Virus record (IMG/VR): IMGVR_UViG_3300008113_000059
Coordinates: 1 to 64,000 of that record
Source of the DNA: a virus
Direction: 5' to 3' (one strand)
Length of the DNA: 64,000 nucleotides
The notes below the pieces were generated by a model. It was not told the DNA's origin, did not search any database, and was given only the letters and a program-made list of their open reading frames with translations. Both the position numbers and the translations under genes were made by a program. Below, piece after piece: positions 19,004 to 28,951 of this stretch (position 1 is the stretch's first letter; each line of letters starts with the position of its first letter).

Positions 19004-19066
19004 AAATATAAAAAGTTAAAATATACAAAAATAATTAAAAAGACATCCGTATAATAAACAGCAAAT

Positions 19067-19117
19067 TGATTAAACAATTTAATCATAATCATTGCGCATA
19101 ATTCCATTTACATGCGC
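19067..19117 (+). other. Two inverted repeats in the 197-nt gap before the neck gene
   Basis: TGATTAAA-CAA-TTTAATCA (19067-19085) is a perfect 8-bp stem. GCGCAT (19094-19099) pairs with ATGCGC (19112-19117) around a 12-nt loop. Neither has a T-run, so they do not look like ordinary terminators; an operator or RNA leader is possible. The rest of 19004-19200 is AT-rich and holds the promoter box at 19174. Confidence 0.4.
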
Positions 19118-19173
19118 CGGGTCATGTTATCAACCACAGACATTTCTTTGTCAATCATCCAAATTTAATCTCG

Positions 19174-19182
19174 GATATATAA
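19174..19182 (+). promoter_or_regulatory. Candidate late promoter box GATATATAA
   Basis: GGATATATAA, 18 nt before the ATG at 19201. It heads the neck-packaging-tail block. Confidence 0.6.
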
Positions 19183-19200
19183 AAAAAGTAAATATGGCTA

Positions 19201-21690
19201 ATGAATTTTTATCCGGAGAATAGATTTCCTAAGAAGGGCGAACCTGTCAATGACGGGAATGGCCAACAGTATGATTTATCAGAGCAGAGATATAATTACC
19301 ACGATGGTCTTCAGAACACCGATAAGGTAGTTAAATCATCGGTGGATAACATATTTTCAACACCCGGTGCAGCCGAGGCAAGAGCTAAACAAATCGGATG
19401 TGGTGGGTATCACGAGGTTATAATTAAGGGTGAAAAATACTATAAGCCCTGTGTAAGCTCAGGTTACTATGATCTGAGAATAGAACAGCTAGATAGCGCA
19501 TTAAACTTTACTTATATTGGAAATTATAGGGTTCTCTCGTGGGATAAACCATTTGAGAGAGTTACTAAATTTAAGGGTTGGATAATAGATGCCTCAAATA
19601 GCAATAATACTGGATCGAGATTAGACGCTAATGACATCTCCATTGATTTTAGATACAGCATAGATGGAAAGACATGGTCTTTATGGACTAATGTTGGTAC
19701 CGCTCTCGGCGGACTAACAAATGAATTTTCTGATCTTTTTGATATAATTTTAAATCCTGACAATAAATTCTACCCGGAATTTAGATTCACCTCAGTACTA
19801 ATTAATGAGGATGGAACTGTTATTTATAATAGTGATGAACCAATAGATCCAACAATTGTTATAGTTAGTTTCGAGTTGGATTTGGATTATGCACCAACTC
19901 CAGAAATTCCCATAGTTAAACCTGCTGCTATATGCTCCAATGAGGTTTCAAATAGACCTGTTGTTTTTTCTGATTGTAAATTCACATTTAATCCATATGC
20001 AGTAAACCGTGCGCTGAATCTATATCAGGATTTAAGTTTGATGGTTAATAATGTATTTGGCTTGGAAGCAAATTACTATTCTGTTCAACCACAAGCTAGA
20101 GGTAAGGATGTAGTTTTAAAGGAATACACTATATTTAATGTTGTTGACGAGAAATGTGTTAAGATACTCGTTCCGCAGAATCAGTTCCCTGATAATAAAA
20201 TAAACTTTGATCCTTTCGGGCTTCAGTTCGAGGAGCCTTTTGAGATACAAATAGACAAGAGATATTTTGAGACTATATTCGGAAGGGGATCTCAGCCTAG
20301 AAAAAGAGATATTTTATATTTCCCTATTACTAATAGAATATATGAAATAAATTCTATGTATTTATTCAGGGACTTTATGAACGCTCCTGTTTATTTTAAA
20401 ATAGAGCTTAGAAAATATAGTCCGAAAAGTAATACCTATTTTCAAGATCCTGCATACAAGGAGGAACTTGATGGTATAACATTGACTACAAGCGAATTAT
20501 TTGGAGCTGAAGTTAATGATGAGGAAATTAAAAGTTCTAAGCCTCAGCAATATGCAACCACAATAACACAGCTTTCGCAGGACCCTATTAGATCATACGT
20601 TTATAAGGATCTATCTATAATCGGATATGATCTAAATAATAACTGGACAATAGTTCTTAATAACTATTATGATTTATCAGAGGCATTTGCTGATAATTCT
20701 GAATTTGGATACGACCCTGATCGATATAGAAATGCAATTAGATACAAGAGGCTTCCTAAACTTGGTACCACCGATGAATTATCATACACTTGTTGGTTTA
20801 GTCTTAGAAATTTCTATGACAATCAGCAAATGTTAAAAAGAGCTTATCCGATATCGAATATAAACCTTGATTCATTCGATGCTGATTATTTATATTTCAG
20901 CAGCTACCCTAGGAGACATAGATTGGAAAAATGGCAATCATATGCTTCCAATCCTGAAGGATATGTTGCCATAAAGGGTGATAAATTACACTCTGGAGGA
21001 TATCAGGTTGTTGATGTTATTGATGAATATAGATTTACCGTTAAGAATAACAGCATGGATTTTGCACTCGGAACGATAGTTTGGAAAATGCAAAAAGCTC
21101 AGAGCAGGAATTTATTTAGCGGCCTTTATGAGAATGCGTCGGAAAACATAGAAGGATTTAGAGTTGATCTTGTGCACTCTGGTGTTATGGACGAGAATTC
21201 AAATCCTTTCTTAGGAGAGGGAAGTTTAGTAATAAGACTAAATGACAGAGTAATAAATTCACCGCTTCAATTCGTTCCTGAGTATGGTAGCTGGTATGGT
21301 GTTGTTGTAAACGTTTCTAATCTATATAAACAGATCGCTGCTAATATATGGGAAATGTCATATGACCCAGTCAATCCAAATGAACAGTCTAGTAAGCTAA
21401 ATAAGGTCCATGAGGAGGTTAGAATGATAACTAATCCGATAATATTCAATGCTCCGTCGGATGTCGTTACGGACACGCTAAGCCCATTTTATGGCACTGA
21501 TAACAACTCATATAAGATCTTCACTGGACCAATTTACCTTGGTAACGTGAGATTATTTAAAAATATGATAGATATAGATACACAATCAACGGTATTAAAC
21601 CAAAACATAGTAAGAGATGAACAACTTGCACACATTATAGACAATTCTAAACCACTATTGAATATTCCTAAGTTTGCAAGAAATAGATAA
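19201..21690 (+). CDS. gp14: Enlarged neck protein (gp14-like) with extra N- and C-terminal domains
   Basis: 829 residues against ~256 in T4 gp14. The gp14-like part spans about residues 270-425: YQDLSLMVNNVFGLEANYY, FGLQFEEPFEIQID, and PRKRDILYFPITNRIYEI, which matches the 'P.EGDLIYFP..N.LFEI' core of T4 gp14. An N-terminal ~270-residue beta region precedes it, and the last ~350 residues resemble a LamG-like sandwich (EGSLVIRLNDRVINS, PIYLGNVRLFKN). Synteny agrees: next come gp16, gp17 and gp18 homologues. An ATG at 19194 in another frame gives only nine codons. The role would be in the head-tail joint, with the extra domains perhaps decorating the neck. Confidence 0.65.
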   Translation: MNFYPENRFPKKGEPVNDGNGQQYDLSEQRYNYHDGLQNTDKVVKSSVDNIFSTPGAAEARAKQIGCGGYHEVIIKGEKYYKPCVSSGYYDLRIEQLDSALNFTYIGNYRVLSWDKPFERVTKFKGWIIDASNSNNTGSRLDANDISIDFRYSIDGKTWSLWTNVGTALGGLTNEFSDLFDIILNPDNKFYPEFRFTSVLINEDGTVIYNSDEPIDPTIVIVSFELDLDYAPTPEIPIVKPAAICSNEVSNRPVVFSDCKFTFNPYAVNRALNLYQDLSLMVNNVFGLEANYYSVQPQARGKDVVLKEYTIFNVVDEKCVKILVPQNQFPDNKINFDPFGLQFEEPFEIQIDKRYFETIFGRGSQPRKRDILYFPITNRIYEINSMYLFRDFMNAPVYFKIELRKYSPKSNTYFQDPAYKEELDGITLTTSELFGAEVNDEEIKSSKPQQYATTITQLSQDPIRSYVYKDLSIIGYDLNNNWTIVLNNYYDLSEAFADNSEFGYDPDRYRNAIRYKRLPKLGTTDELSYTCWFSLRNFYDNQQMLKRAYPISNINLDSFDADYLYFSSYPRRHRLEKWQSYASNPEGYVAIKGDKLHSGGYQVVDVIDEYRFTVKNNSMDFALGTIVWKMQKAQSRNLFSGLYENASENIEGFRVDLVHSGVMDENSNPFLGEGSLVIRLNDRVINSPLQFVPEYGSWYGVVVNVSNLYKQIAANIWEMSYDPVNPNEQSSKLNKVHEEVRMITNPIIFNAPSDVVTDTLSPFYGTDNNSYKIFTGPIYLGNVRLFKNMIDIDTQSTVLNQNIVRDEQLAHIIDNSKPLLNIPKFARNR

Positions 21691-21693
21691 AGT

Positions 21694-22476
21694 ATGCCAA
21701 GAAGAAAACCGAAACCGGAAAAAGTAGTACAGGAAAAAATAAAGGAGAGCTTAGATTCCATAATAATGGAGGAGTCATTGGACGATATTCTTCCTGGTAT
21801 AGACGAACTTCCTAGACTTAAAACTACGGAGATGATGGATTTCTCGGGAGAGAAATCAACAGCTCTATCTGATGCAAAAGCATTATTGGATTCAATAACC
21901 AACTTCTATGTTGATATGAATCACCCAGAATCACATGTTGAAAACAAAAAGAGAATGGACACGATGAATTTATCATCAATGATGTTCCAGCTTAAATCTG
22001 CTCAACATGCCATTACCAAGATACTTGAGGAGATTGATTTAGGTAACATGCACCCCCGTTTATTTGAGGTTCTTGCACAATTGCAGTCTCAAATCATGCA
22101 GATGCCCAAAGATTATCAGGCTTACCTGGAGAAAATGGAACAGAACTATAAGAAAACTAGAATAGAAATAGAGGAAAAGAAACACGCAAGCGGTGTTGTT
22201 ATGGATCAACAGCCAGGATCCGACGGTGTTTACATTTCAACCAATGTTTCTTCTGACGGTGGTCTAAGATCTAGAGGTACTCGAGGTATAATGGAAGGTC
22301 TTCGTGATATAATAGGATCAGAAATAATAGACATTAGACCAGAAGTTATAGATCCCAATGCTGTTGTTAATGCAAGAGATAAGAAAAAGATAGACTCGCA
22401 GAATCCGTTAAGAAAGGATGATGATAACTATGAAGATCCTGATGGATATACTATTGAGGATGATATACTAGAATAA
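21694..22476 (+). CDS. gp16: Terminase small subunit (gp16-like)
   Basis: 260 residues, immediately before the large terminase (one base between stop and ATG). N-terminal LDDILPGIDELPRL is followed by a helical core (MMFQLKSAQHAITKILEEI, then PRLFEVLAQLQSQIMQM), which parallels the 'SPRHMEVFATLMGQM' helix pair of T4 gp16. A disordered, charged C-terminus follows. It should form the DNA-recognition ring that stimulates the gp17 motor. It is longer than T4 gp16 (164), with extra tails. Homology is distant; order strongly supports the call. Confidence 0.75.
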   Translation: MPRRKPKPEKVVQEKIKESLDSIIMEESLDDILPGIDELPRLKTTEMMDFSGEKSTALSDAKALLDSITNFYVDMNHPESHVENKKRMDTMNLSSMMFQLKSAQHAITKILEEIDLGNMHPRLFEVLAQLQSQIMQMPKDYQAYLEKMEQNYKKTRIEIEEKKHASGVVMDQQPGSDGVYISTNVSSDGGLRSRGTRGIMEGLRDIIGSEIIDIRPEVIDPNAVVNARDKKKIDSQNPLRKDDDNYEDPDGYTIEDDILE

Positions 22477-22477
22477 T

Positions 22478-24301
22478 ATGGAAAACTTATTAGAGAGCGG
22501 GATACAACAGGAAACTACCTATTGGACAACCTCCAGAATAGATGAATTACTTAGAAGAGTTGACGAGGAAGGACTCGATTACAAGAGTGTAGATAATCCA
22601 TTTCATGATAATAACCCAGAATTAAAGAGAGCTAATATTCTTTGGGAGTACACCAATGAGGAAATTCTCGAAATGAAAAAATGTGCGGAGGACGTAACTT
22701 ACTTTTCTAAATATTGTAAAGTAATGACGGATACCGGTCTTGATTACATTAGGCTTAGAGACTATCAGGAATCGGTACTTAGAGAATATCAGGGAAGTAG
22801 ATTTAATATATTTCTTGCACCAAGACAGGTTGGTAAATCTATCACATCATCAATAATACTGGTTTGGTATCTTCTATTTAATCACGATAAGAATGCGATG
22901 ATTCTTGCAAACGTCGGGGATACAGCGGAAGAACTTATGGACAAGATAAAGGCAATTATAAAGGGATTGCCTTTCTTTCTGAAACCTGGTATAATGGTCA
23001 ATAACGTGATGTCAATGCGTTTTGATAACGGTTGTAGGGTTCTTGCTAAAACAACTACTAAGACATCAGGTATCGGTTTTACCATTCATTTTCTATACAT
23101 GGATGAGTTTGCCCACATTAATCCCAACTTCATTGAAGCTTTCTTTAGGTCAACATACCCAACTGTTTCCTCGTCCAAGGTATCGAGAATTATAGTTACT
23201 TCCACGCCCAATGGTATGAATAAGTTTTATGAACTTTATCAAGGTGCTCTTAATGGTGAAAATAGTTTTAATCCGATCAGGGTTGATTGGTGGCAAGTAC
23301 CAGGAAGAGACGAGGCATGGAAACAAAGGGAGATAGGTAACTTGGGTAGTGAAGAACTATTTAATCAGGAATATGGTAATCAATTCCTAAGTTCATCTAG
23401 CTTACTGTTAGGTTCAAATGAGCTTAGAAAAATAAGAAGAAATGAAACCGAATATTTTTGGAAAGAAATAGATTGTCTTCACGATAGCGGAATAAATTAT
23501 GAAAATTTAATATGGCATCCGAAATTTGACTTAGAAAAATGTGATTTACCGGGTAAGAAGTTTGTTCTCTCTATAGATCTAAGCGGTGGGGGAAGTGGAG
23601 ATTTTACCGTGATTAATATATTTAAAGTTACACCCCTTCCCATGGAAGTTATGGATAGAATAGAAGAATTTGAGGATGAGGCTGATTTCTTTGGGCTGGT
23701 TCAGGTTGGTGTATTCAGAGATAATGAAATAAAACTGGAGGAATTTACAAAAATTTTACAGCTAATGTGCACGGAGTTATTTACTGTTGATCGGGTAAAA
23801 GTAGCGCTGGAGATGAATTTCAAGGGTGAGCTTCTATATGATAAACTTATGCAGAGGGACGATTTCTTTGATGAGATGTTTTTATTTACTAAACATACAG
23901 AGAGCGCAAGGGTATTAAAAGCTGGGATAAAATACAACGAAAAGAATAAAATGAAATATTGTGAGATGCTAAGAAGTCTCATAAAGGGTGACCGTATATT
24001 AATTAACGAAAAGAAATGGACAGTTCCTGAACTTTTTACTTTCGGTTTAAATAATAGGGGTACGTACTCGAGTCAGAGCGGACACGATGATGTTGCTATG
24101 ACTCTGGTCAATCTCCCGGGATTATTTGATGGATATGACTTTAATCAGATAGTGGGAGATGTTTTCGATGAGCTCGAGGACAGTGCTTATAAGAATGCTA
24201 TAATCAGGAAGTTGGAGGGTGGACAGAGCCTAGATGAAGATTCGAGAGGACCCGTTACCAAGGACGGTAGAAGTTATGGGGATTTCAATAAACTAATGTA
24301 A
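22478..24301 (+). CDS. gp17: Terminase large subunit (gp17-like ATPase-nuclease)
   Basis: 607 residues, the size of T4 gp17 (610). ATPase: Walker A APRQVGKS (114-121), Walker B FLYMDE (205-210) and coupling motif TSTP (241-244). The RNase H-like nuclease has an acidic triad at LSIDLSGGGSGD (about 365-376), ALEMNFKG (about 442-449) and SGHDDVA (about 533-539). It packages DNA into the prohead through the portal and cuts concatemers. All expected motifs are intact. Confidence 0.96.
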   Translation: MENLLESGIQQETTYWTTSRIDELLRRVDEEGLDYKSVDNPFHDNNPELKRANILWEYTNEEILEMKKCAEDVTYFSKYCKVMTDTGLDYIRLRDYQESVLREYQGSRFNIFLAPRQVGKSITSSIILVWYLLFNHDKNAMILANVGDTAEELMDKIKAIIKGLPFFLKPGIMVNNVMSMRFDNGCRVLAKTTTKTSGIGFTIHFLYMDEFAHINPNFIEAFFRSTYPTVSSSKVSRIIVTSTPNGMNKFYELYQGALNGENSFNPIRVDWWQVPGRDEAWKQREIGNLGSEELFNQEYGNQFLSSSSLLLGSNELRKIRRNETEYFWKEIDCLHDSGINYENLIWHPKFDLEKCDLPGKKFVLSIDLSGGGSGDFTVINIFKVTPLPMEVMDRIEEFEDEADFFGLVQVGVFRDNEIKLEEFTKILQLMCTELFTVDRVKVALEMNFKGELLYDKLMQRDDFFDEMFLFTKHTESARVLKAGIKYNEKNKMKYCEMLRSLIKGDRILINEKKWTVPELFTFGLNNRGTYSSQSGHDDVAMTLVNLPGLFDGYDFNQIVGDVFDELEDSAYKNAIIRKLEGGQSLDEDSRGPVTKDGRSYGDFNKLM

Positions 24302-24347
24302 CGCATCATTTTTAATAATCCTCTTCAATAATTCTTAATTCTTTTTT

Positions 24348-24356
24348 GATATATAG
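24348..24356 (+). promoter_or_regulatory. Candidate late promoter box GATATATAG
   Basis: TTTTTTGATATATAG in the gap between terminase and sheath, 28 nt before the ATG at 24385. The downstream leader TAGAAGCAAAA recurs before the first tube gene (27750-27760). Confidence 0.6.
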
Positions 24357-24384
24357 TCTAGAAGCAAAAATATCTTGAAAAATA

Positions 24385-27300
24385 ATGGCAAATAAGGTAA
24401 AAATAGACTACTCGCAGTTTAGAGCGTCTGGAGTTTATACGTTGGAATTCGACGCATCACAAAATGTGATTCTAACATCACAAACTATTAGATTGGTGGT
24501 TGGATTCTCTAATAAGGGACCTTTCAATACACCGGTTTATATTCCTGACGTAACAACACTAATATCTATTTTTGGTGACGTAGACAGATCACTAGAAAAT
24601 AAGGGTTCCTTCTTTCAAAGATCGATACTAACTTGTTTAAATACAGGTCCGGTTTTTGCATTGAATCTTTTAAGATTGAATGACGACGAGGCAACCGCAA
24701 ACCCAGATAAGGTTACATATCAAGCATACTCTGTTGATACGGAGGAATCTAATGGAGTTGTAACAAACAGACTTTACTCATCTTATTATAATAAGGAGAG
24801 ATTTTGGTTTGCAGACCCTAATTACTTCCTTGCAACATTAAGTGTTTCAGATCAAGGAAAATTATTCAGTCTTACCAATTTGGGTAAATCCCCAATGAGT
24901 ATCATTACTAGAAAATCTACAGATTCTTCTAAACCTCTTAAAGGATATGATATATTCGCAATAGATTGGTATGGAGCTAATAATGTACCTAGCTTTATGC
25001 ACCCATATGATTACATCTCCGATTACTTTATCGATGTAATTGCAGTTTATGGAAACTGGACAAATTATCAGGCCCTAGCATTAGATCCTTATTACAGTAA
25101 ATACTTTACTAATAACGGATTTATTAAAAGTAGAATAGACGCGTTCCTTGCGGAGCCTAATGTTTCCATAGTTACTTCCGTTACTGGTTGTATTATACCT
25201 GACTTTGTTGATCTTAATGGAGTTAATCAATACATACAAACATTAGTTAATAATGACACGCCTTCAAGTGGTTTATTCTGTGCGATTGATGAAGTTGCAT
25301 TCGATTCAATTTGTAATAACCCTTCTAAAATAGATTTAGTCGGTAACCACTTAATTGATGAATTAACCGGAGATAGAGATCTTGCAACACCTAGAATTAA
25401 TTTCTTAAGTTATGATCAGGTACTAGTTGCTGACTACTTATATTCACAAAATGTTGTTGGTGTAACTGGAGCAACTGGATTTGTTAGTGCTACTGGTGCT
25501 ACAGTTTATGCTACCGGAGTAAAGGTAGGTACTCTTTTCACTCTTACTGAAACTGGTGTTACTGCCGGTGTAATAAACACTTCATTCGCGGCTTATAATC
25601 CTAATTCATTTGATGGTGGATTACATTATTTACAAACATTGGGTCTAACTGGTGCCACTGGTGGATTTAATAACGCTATACAAAAAGAATCTTTAAAAAG
25701 CTTCCTATCGGTTACGTCATCTAACGATGAGAAATTTATACTTGGTGTAGTTTCTGGATATACTGGTGGTTTAACCGGAGCATTACTAAACCAATTCTCT
25801 GAAGCTTCACTTGTTAAATTAAAAGTTACTGGAACTAAGGAGGTTTCTGGGGAATTAAGAATATTCTTTACCCACCCTCTAGATAACGCTTTCTATAGAG
25901 GACAAGGTATAGCAGTTAGCCCTACATACAACTTAACATCATATAATACCGGTGCATCTGGAAGTAATAAGCCATTCTATACGAATGCTTACCAATTCGG
26001 TAACTCTGATTATACTGATATTATTAGTGTAGCTACCCCTGACGGTGTTACTGGACCTGGTGCTCCCCTTGGAGTTTCTAATGTGCTAGTTGGTTATAAT
26101 GCTTCACCATTATTCCAGGATTATAAATATGCAAGAATTGCTGATGGTGACTTAGTTTGGAGAAACTCTGCAGGTACTAATCTTAGCTATGTAGGTTTCG
26201 AAACTACTGTTGATAGGGATCAATTTGACATGACATATCTTAGAACATTCAGTAATGTTGACAGGGACGATGCAACTATAGTAAATGTTCCTGCATTTGG
26301 TGCTACTTATGCTTCTGATAATGCAGGTCTTCCTGTAAGTGCACAAGCATTTGATATAATTTCACAGGAAGGATCTATTAATCAGTTCATAGATTGTACT
26401 AGAATAGACGTTACTACATTCTTGATAACTCAGGATAATCTTGGTAACGTGCCTTTATCCGTTGGAGATTTAGTTGTTTCTACCGATCTTGATATATGTG
26501 AACCAGTAACAGGTAACAGACAAAGCAGATTAGCTAAGGTTACTTCGGTTGCTACCACGACAACTCTTGGCACATACAGAGTAAAAGTAGCAAGACCAGC
26601 TCTTTATTATACTGCGGGTGTTGGACTTAGAGTTCAGAAATTTATGTCAATAGCTCAATTTACAAGATCTTTTGACTTCACATACTTAAGCGGATTCACA
26701 ATGACTGACTCACACAGACCTAACGGTAGTGATGCTAGGATTAGTGATATTCTTGATGTTATGTATGACACTAATATAGCTAAAACATTAGCTTCTAAAG
26801 ACGTTATATCGTTTAGATACATCGTAGATACTTTCGCTGGACAGATTCTACCTAACTCTAAATACCAACTTAGTAATCTTGCTAAATTAAGACAACAAGC
26901 TCTTGCTATTATAAATGCCCCTTCGATGGCACAATTTAGAGCTAGCACGGATCCTAGATTTACTGATGCTCCAACAGCAGCAAATCCATATCCAAAATTA
27001 AATACTGCTTATATCGCAGACGGTGGTAATTTATCACTTAATCCTACATATACTTTCAGTTTACCTACTGAAGATGATGGATCTAAATTCTGTGGTTTCT
27101 ATTCCCCTTTCATTACCGTAAGAGAATCAAATAGAAATGTGGAAGTTCCACCAGCAGCATACGTTTCTAATAACTTCCTTAGAAAATTCGCAAACGGTGA
27201 ACCTTATGCAATTATCGCAGGACAAAAAAGAGGGGTTATAAGCGGAGGAAATATCGTAGGTGTTGAATATGACTTTACCGATGAGGATAGAGGAAATTTA

Positions 27301-27732
27301 GAGCCTTTCGGTATAAACCCAATCATCAAGAGAAGAGGTATCGGTGTAGTTATCTTCGGTAACCAAACGGCTTACCAACAAGTTAACTCAGCTTTCAACT
27401 TAGTTCACGTAAGAGATCTTTTAATCAGTATAGAAAGCGACGTACAAGAAATATTAGCTAACTACCTATTTGATTTCAATGACGATTCAATAAGACTTGA
27501 AATTAAAACATTAGTTGATAATTACCTTGATGGTGTTAGAGCAGGTGGTGGTATTTATGCTTACCAAACTATAATGGATGCATCAAATAACACTCCGGCA
27601 ATCATTGATATGAATATGGGTATAATTGACGTTATAATCGAACCTGCTAGAGGAATTCAGAAATTCATTAATAGAGTTACTGTTACTAGAACTGGAGGAA
27701 TCGCAGCTGGAGGATTCGTACAATTTGTATAA
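24385..27732 (+). CDS. gp18: Contractile tail sheath protein (gp18-like), very large
   Basis: 1115 residues against 659 in T4 gp18. N-terminal ANKVKIDYSQFRASGVYTLE and VGFSNKGPFNTPVYI are typical for the sheath. The C-terminal ~250 residues hold the conserved core (GIGVVIFGNQTAYQQVNSAF, HVRDLLISIES, PARGIQKFINRVTVTR). The extra length lies in the middle, including Thr/Gly-rich stretches (GVTGATGFVSATGATVYATG) and several beta-type domains that likely face outward. It is followed by two tube genes, as expected. It forms the contractile tube around gp19. Confidence 0.93.
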   Translation: MANKVKIDYSQFRASGVYTLEFDASQNVILTSQTIRLVVGFSNKGPFNTPVYIPDVTTLISIFGDVDRSLENKGSFFQRSILTCLNTGPVFALNLLRLNDDEATANPDKVTYQAYSVDTEESNGVVTNRLYSSYYNKERFWFADPNYFLATLSVSDQGKLFSLTNLGKSPMSIITRKSTDSSKPLKGYDIFAIDWYGANNVPSFMHPYDYISDYFIDVIAVYGNWTNYQALALDPYYSKYFTNNGFIKSRIDAFLAEPNVSIVTSVTGCIIPDFVDLNGVNQYIQTLVNNDTPSSGLFCAIDEVAFDSICNNPSKIDLVGNHLIDELTGDRDLATPRINFLSYDQVLVADYLYSQNVVGVTGATGFVSATGATVYATGVKVGTLFTLTETGVTAGVINTSFAAYNPNSFDGGLHYLQTLGLTGATGGFNNAIQKESLKSFLSVTSSNDEKFILGVVSGYTGGLTGALLNQFSEASLVKLKVTGTKEVSGELRIFFTHPLDNAFYRGQGIAVSPTYNLTSYNTGASGSNKPFYTNAYQFGNSDYTDIISVATPDGVTGPGAPLGVSNVLVGYNASPLFQDYKYARIADGDLVWRNSAGTNLSYVGFETTVDRDQFDMTYLRTFSNVDRDDATIVNVPAFGATYASDNAGLPVSAQAFDIISQEGSINQFIDCTRIDVTTFLITQDNLGNVPLSVGDLVVSTDLDICEPVTGNRQSRLAKVTSVATTTTLGTYRVKVARPALYYTAGVGLRVQKFMSIAQFTRSFDFTYLSGFTMTDSHRPNGSDARISDILDVMYDTNIAKTLASKDVISFRYIVDTFAGQILPNSKYQLSNLAKLRQQALAIINAPSMAQFRASTDPRFTDAPTAANPYPKLNTAYIADGGNLSLNPTYTFSLPTEDDGSKFCGFYSPFITVRESNRNVEVPPAAYVSNNFLRKFANGEPYAIIAGQKRGVISGGNIVGVEYDFTDEDRGNLEPFGINPIIKRRGIGVVIFGNQTAYQQVNSAFNLVHVRDLLISIESDVQEILANYLFDFNDDSIRLEIKTLVDNYLDGVRAGGGIYAYQTIMDASNNTPAIIDMNMGIIDVIIEPARGIQKFINRVTVTRTGGIAAGGFVQFV

Positions 27733-27777
27733 TCAAATTTTCGAATATTTAGAAGCAAAAGATAAATATAATTAGAT

Positions 27778-28332
27778 ATGGCAGGATTATCACATTTTCA
27801 AAATTCACTATCAGGAATAAACAAGTTTGAACCGGTTTATTTAAACCAGTTTGAGGTTACTATTATACCTCCTGCTGCTGTTGCTGGCGGTGAGATATTA
27901 CTACAGCACGTTAATAAAGTTTCCGGCCTTTCTTTGGATAAAAACCCTAGTGTTATAGCACAAAAGTATAAATTTGCTAAAAGAAACTATGCTGGTGCTA
28001 AACCTGAGAACACATATATGGACGTAAGTTTAAGTTTTAGTGTCAATCTTAATGACGTTAATTCAATGTATGTCTTTAAAACACTAAGACAATGGTCTGA
28101 TCTTATCTATAACCCATTAACGGGTGCAATGGGACTTAAAAACGATTATACGGGTACTATCGTAATATCAATCTTTAACAAACAAGGTGATGTATACAGA
28201 AGAATAACTTGTAGAGATTGTTTTCCTACTAAACCTATAACCGCTATGAATTTAAGCTACATGTCAACGGATCTATATAAAATTGATGATATGTCTTGGG
28301 CGGTTGATTACTGGGAAGATCTATTCTTATAA
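27778..28332 (+). CDS. gp19: Tail tube protein 1 (gp19-like)
   Basis: 184 residues (T4 gp19 is 163). Shared blocks with the next gene are EPVYLNQFEV near the start, YKFAKRNYAGAKP, RQWSDLIYNPLTGAMG in the centre and a VDYWEDLFL end. The central block is the hallmark of T4-type tube subunits. It stacks as hexamers forming the inner tail tube. Position directly behind the sheath is canonical. Confidence 0.92.
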   Translation: MAGLSHFQNSLSGINKFEPVYLNQFEVTIIPPAAVAGGEILLQHVNKVSGLSLDKNPSVIAQKYKFAKRNYAGAKPENTYMDVSLSFSVNLNDVNSMYVFKTLRQWSDLIYNPLTGAMGLKNDYTGTIVISIFNKQGDVYRRITCRDCFPTKPITAMNLSYMSTDLYKIDDMSWAVDYWEDLFL

Positions 28333-28346
28333 AATAAAGAACAAAA

Positions 28347-28922
28347 ATGGCAGGATTACCACATTTTACAAACTCTAAAGCAGCGATAAACTACTATGAA
28401 CCGGTTTATTTGAACCAGTTCGAGGTGCTTATAAATCCACCATCGGGTATTGTTGATTCAGCTACCACATTTAAGGGTGAGAGTATACTAGCACAACAAG
28501 TTAAAGCTATAACTGGATTGGCAGTAGATATTGCTCCTGCTCAGACAGTTAATCAGCAATATAAATTTGCTACCAGAAGATATGCTGGAGGTGAGCCTTC
28601 TCAGAGTGATATGACACTTTCTATGGAATTTGAGGTTAACTTAAATGACGCTAATTCTATGTCTGTCTATAAAATTCTTAGACAGTGGTCCGATTTAATC
28701 TACAACCCACTTACTGGAGCGATGGGTATAAAATCTGACTATGTTGGATCTATGTCTATATCCATATTTAATAAAAGAGGTGATGTCTTTAGAAGAATAA
28801 GAATACCTTCTTGCTTCTTGAGTGAGCCTATAAATTCAATGGAACTTGATTATGAAACTCCGGCTATATACAGCATAAATGCTAGTTGGGTTTGTGATTA
28901 CTGGGAAGATCTATTCCTATAA
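28347..28922 (+). CDS. gp19: Tail tube protein 2 (gp19-like paralogue)
   Basis: 191 residues and clearly a paralogue of the preceding tube protein: EPVYLNQFEVLINPP, RQWSDLIYNPLTGAMGIKSD and CDYWEDLFL. It carries a small insert near residue 35-45 (GIVDSATTFKGES). Duplicated tube subunits could build the tube and a terminator or hub-adjacent ring, respectively. Its stop is followed by a strong terminator, so sheath and tubes form one transcription block. Confidence 0.9.
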   Translation: MAGLPHFTNSKAAINYYEPVYLNQFEVLINPPSGIVDSATTFKGESILAQQVKAITGLAVDIAPAQTVNQQYKFATRRYAGGEPSQSDMTLSMEFEVNLNDANSMSVYKILRQWSDLIYNPLTGAMGIKSDYVGSMSISIFNKRGDVFRRIRIPSCFLSEPINSMELDYETPAIYSINASWVCDYWEDLFL

Positions 28923-28951
28923 TACAATTTAAAAATATATTTTGAAAAAAA

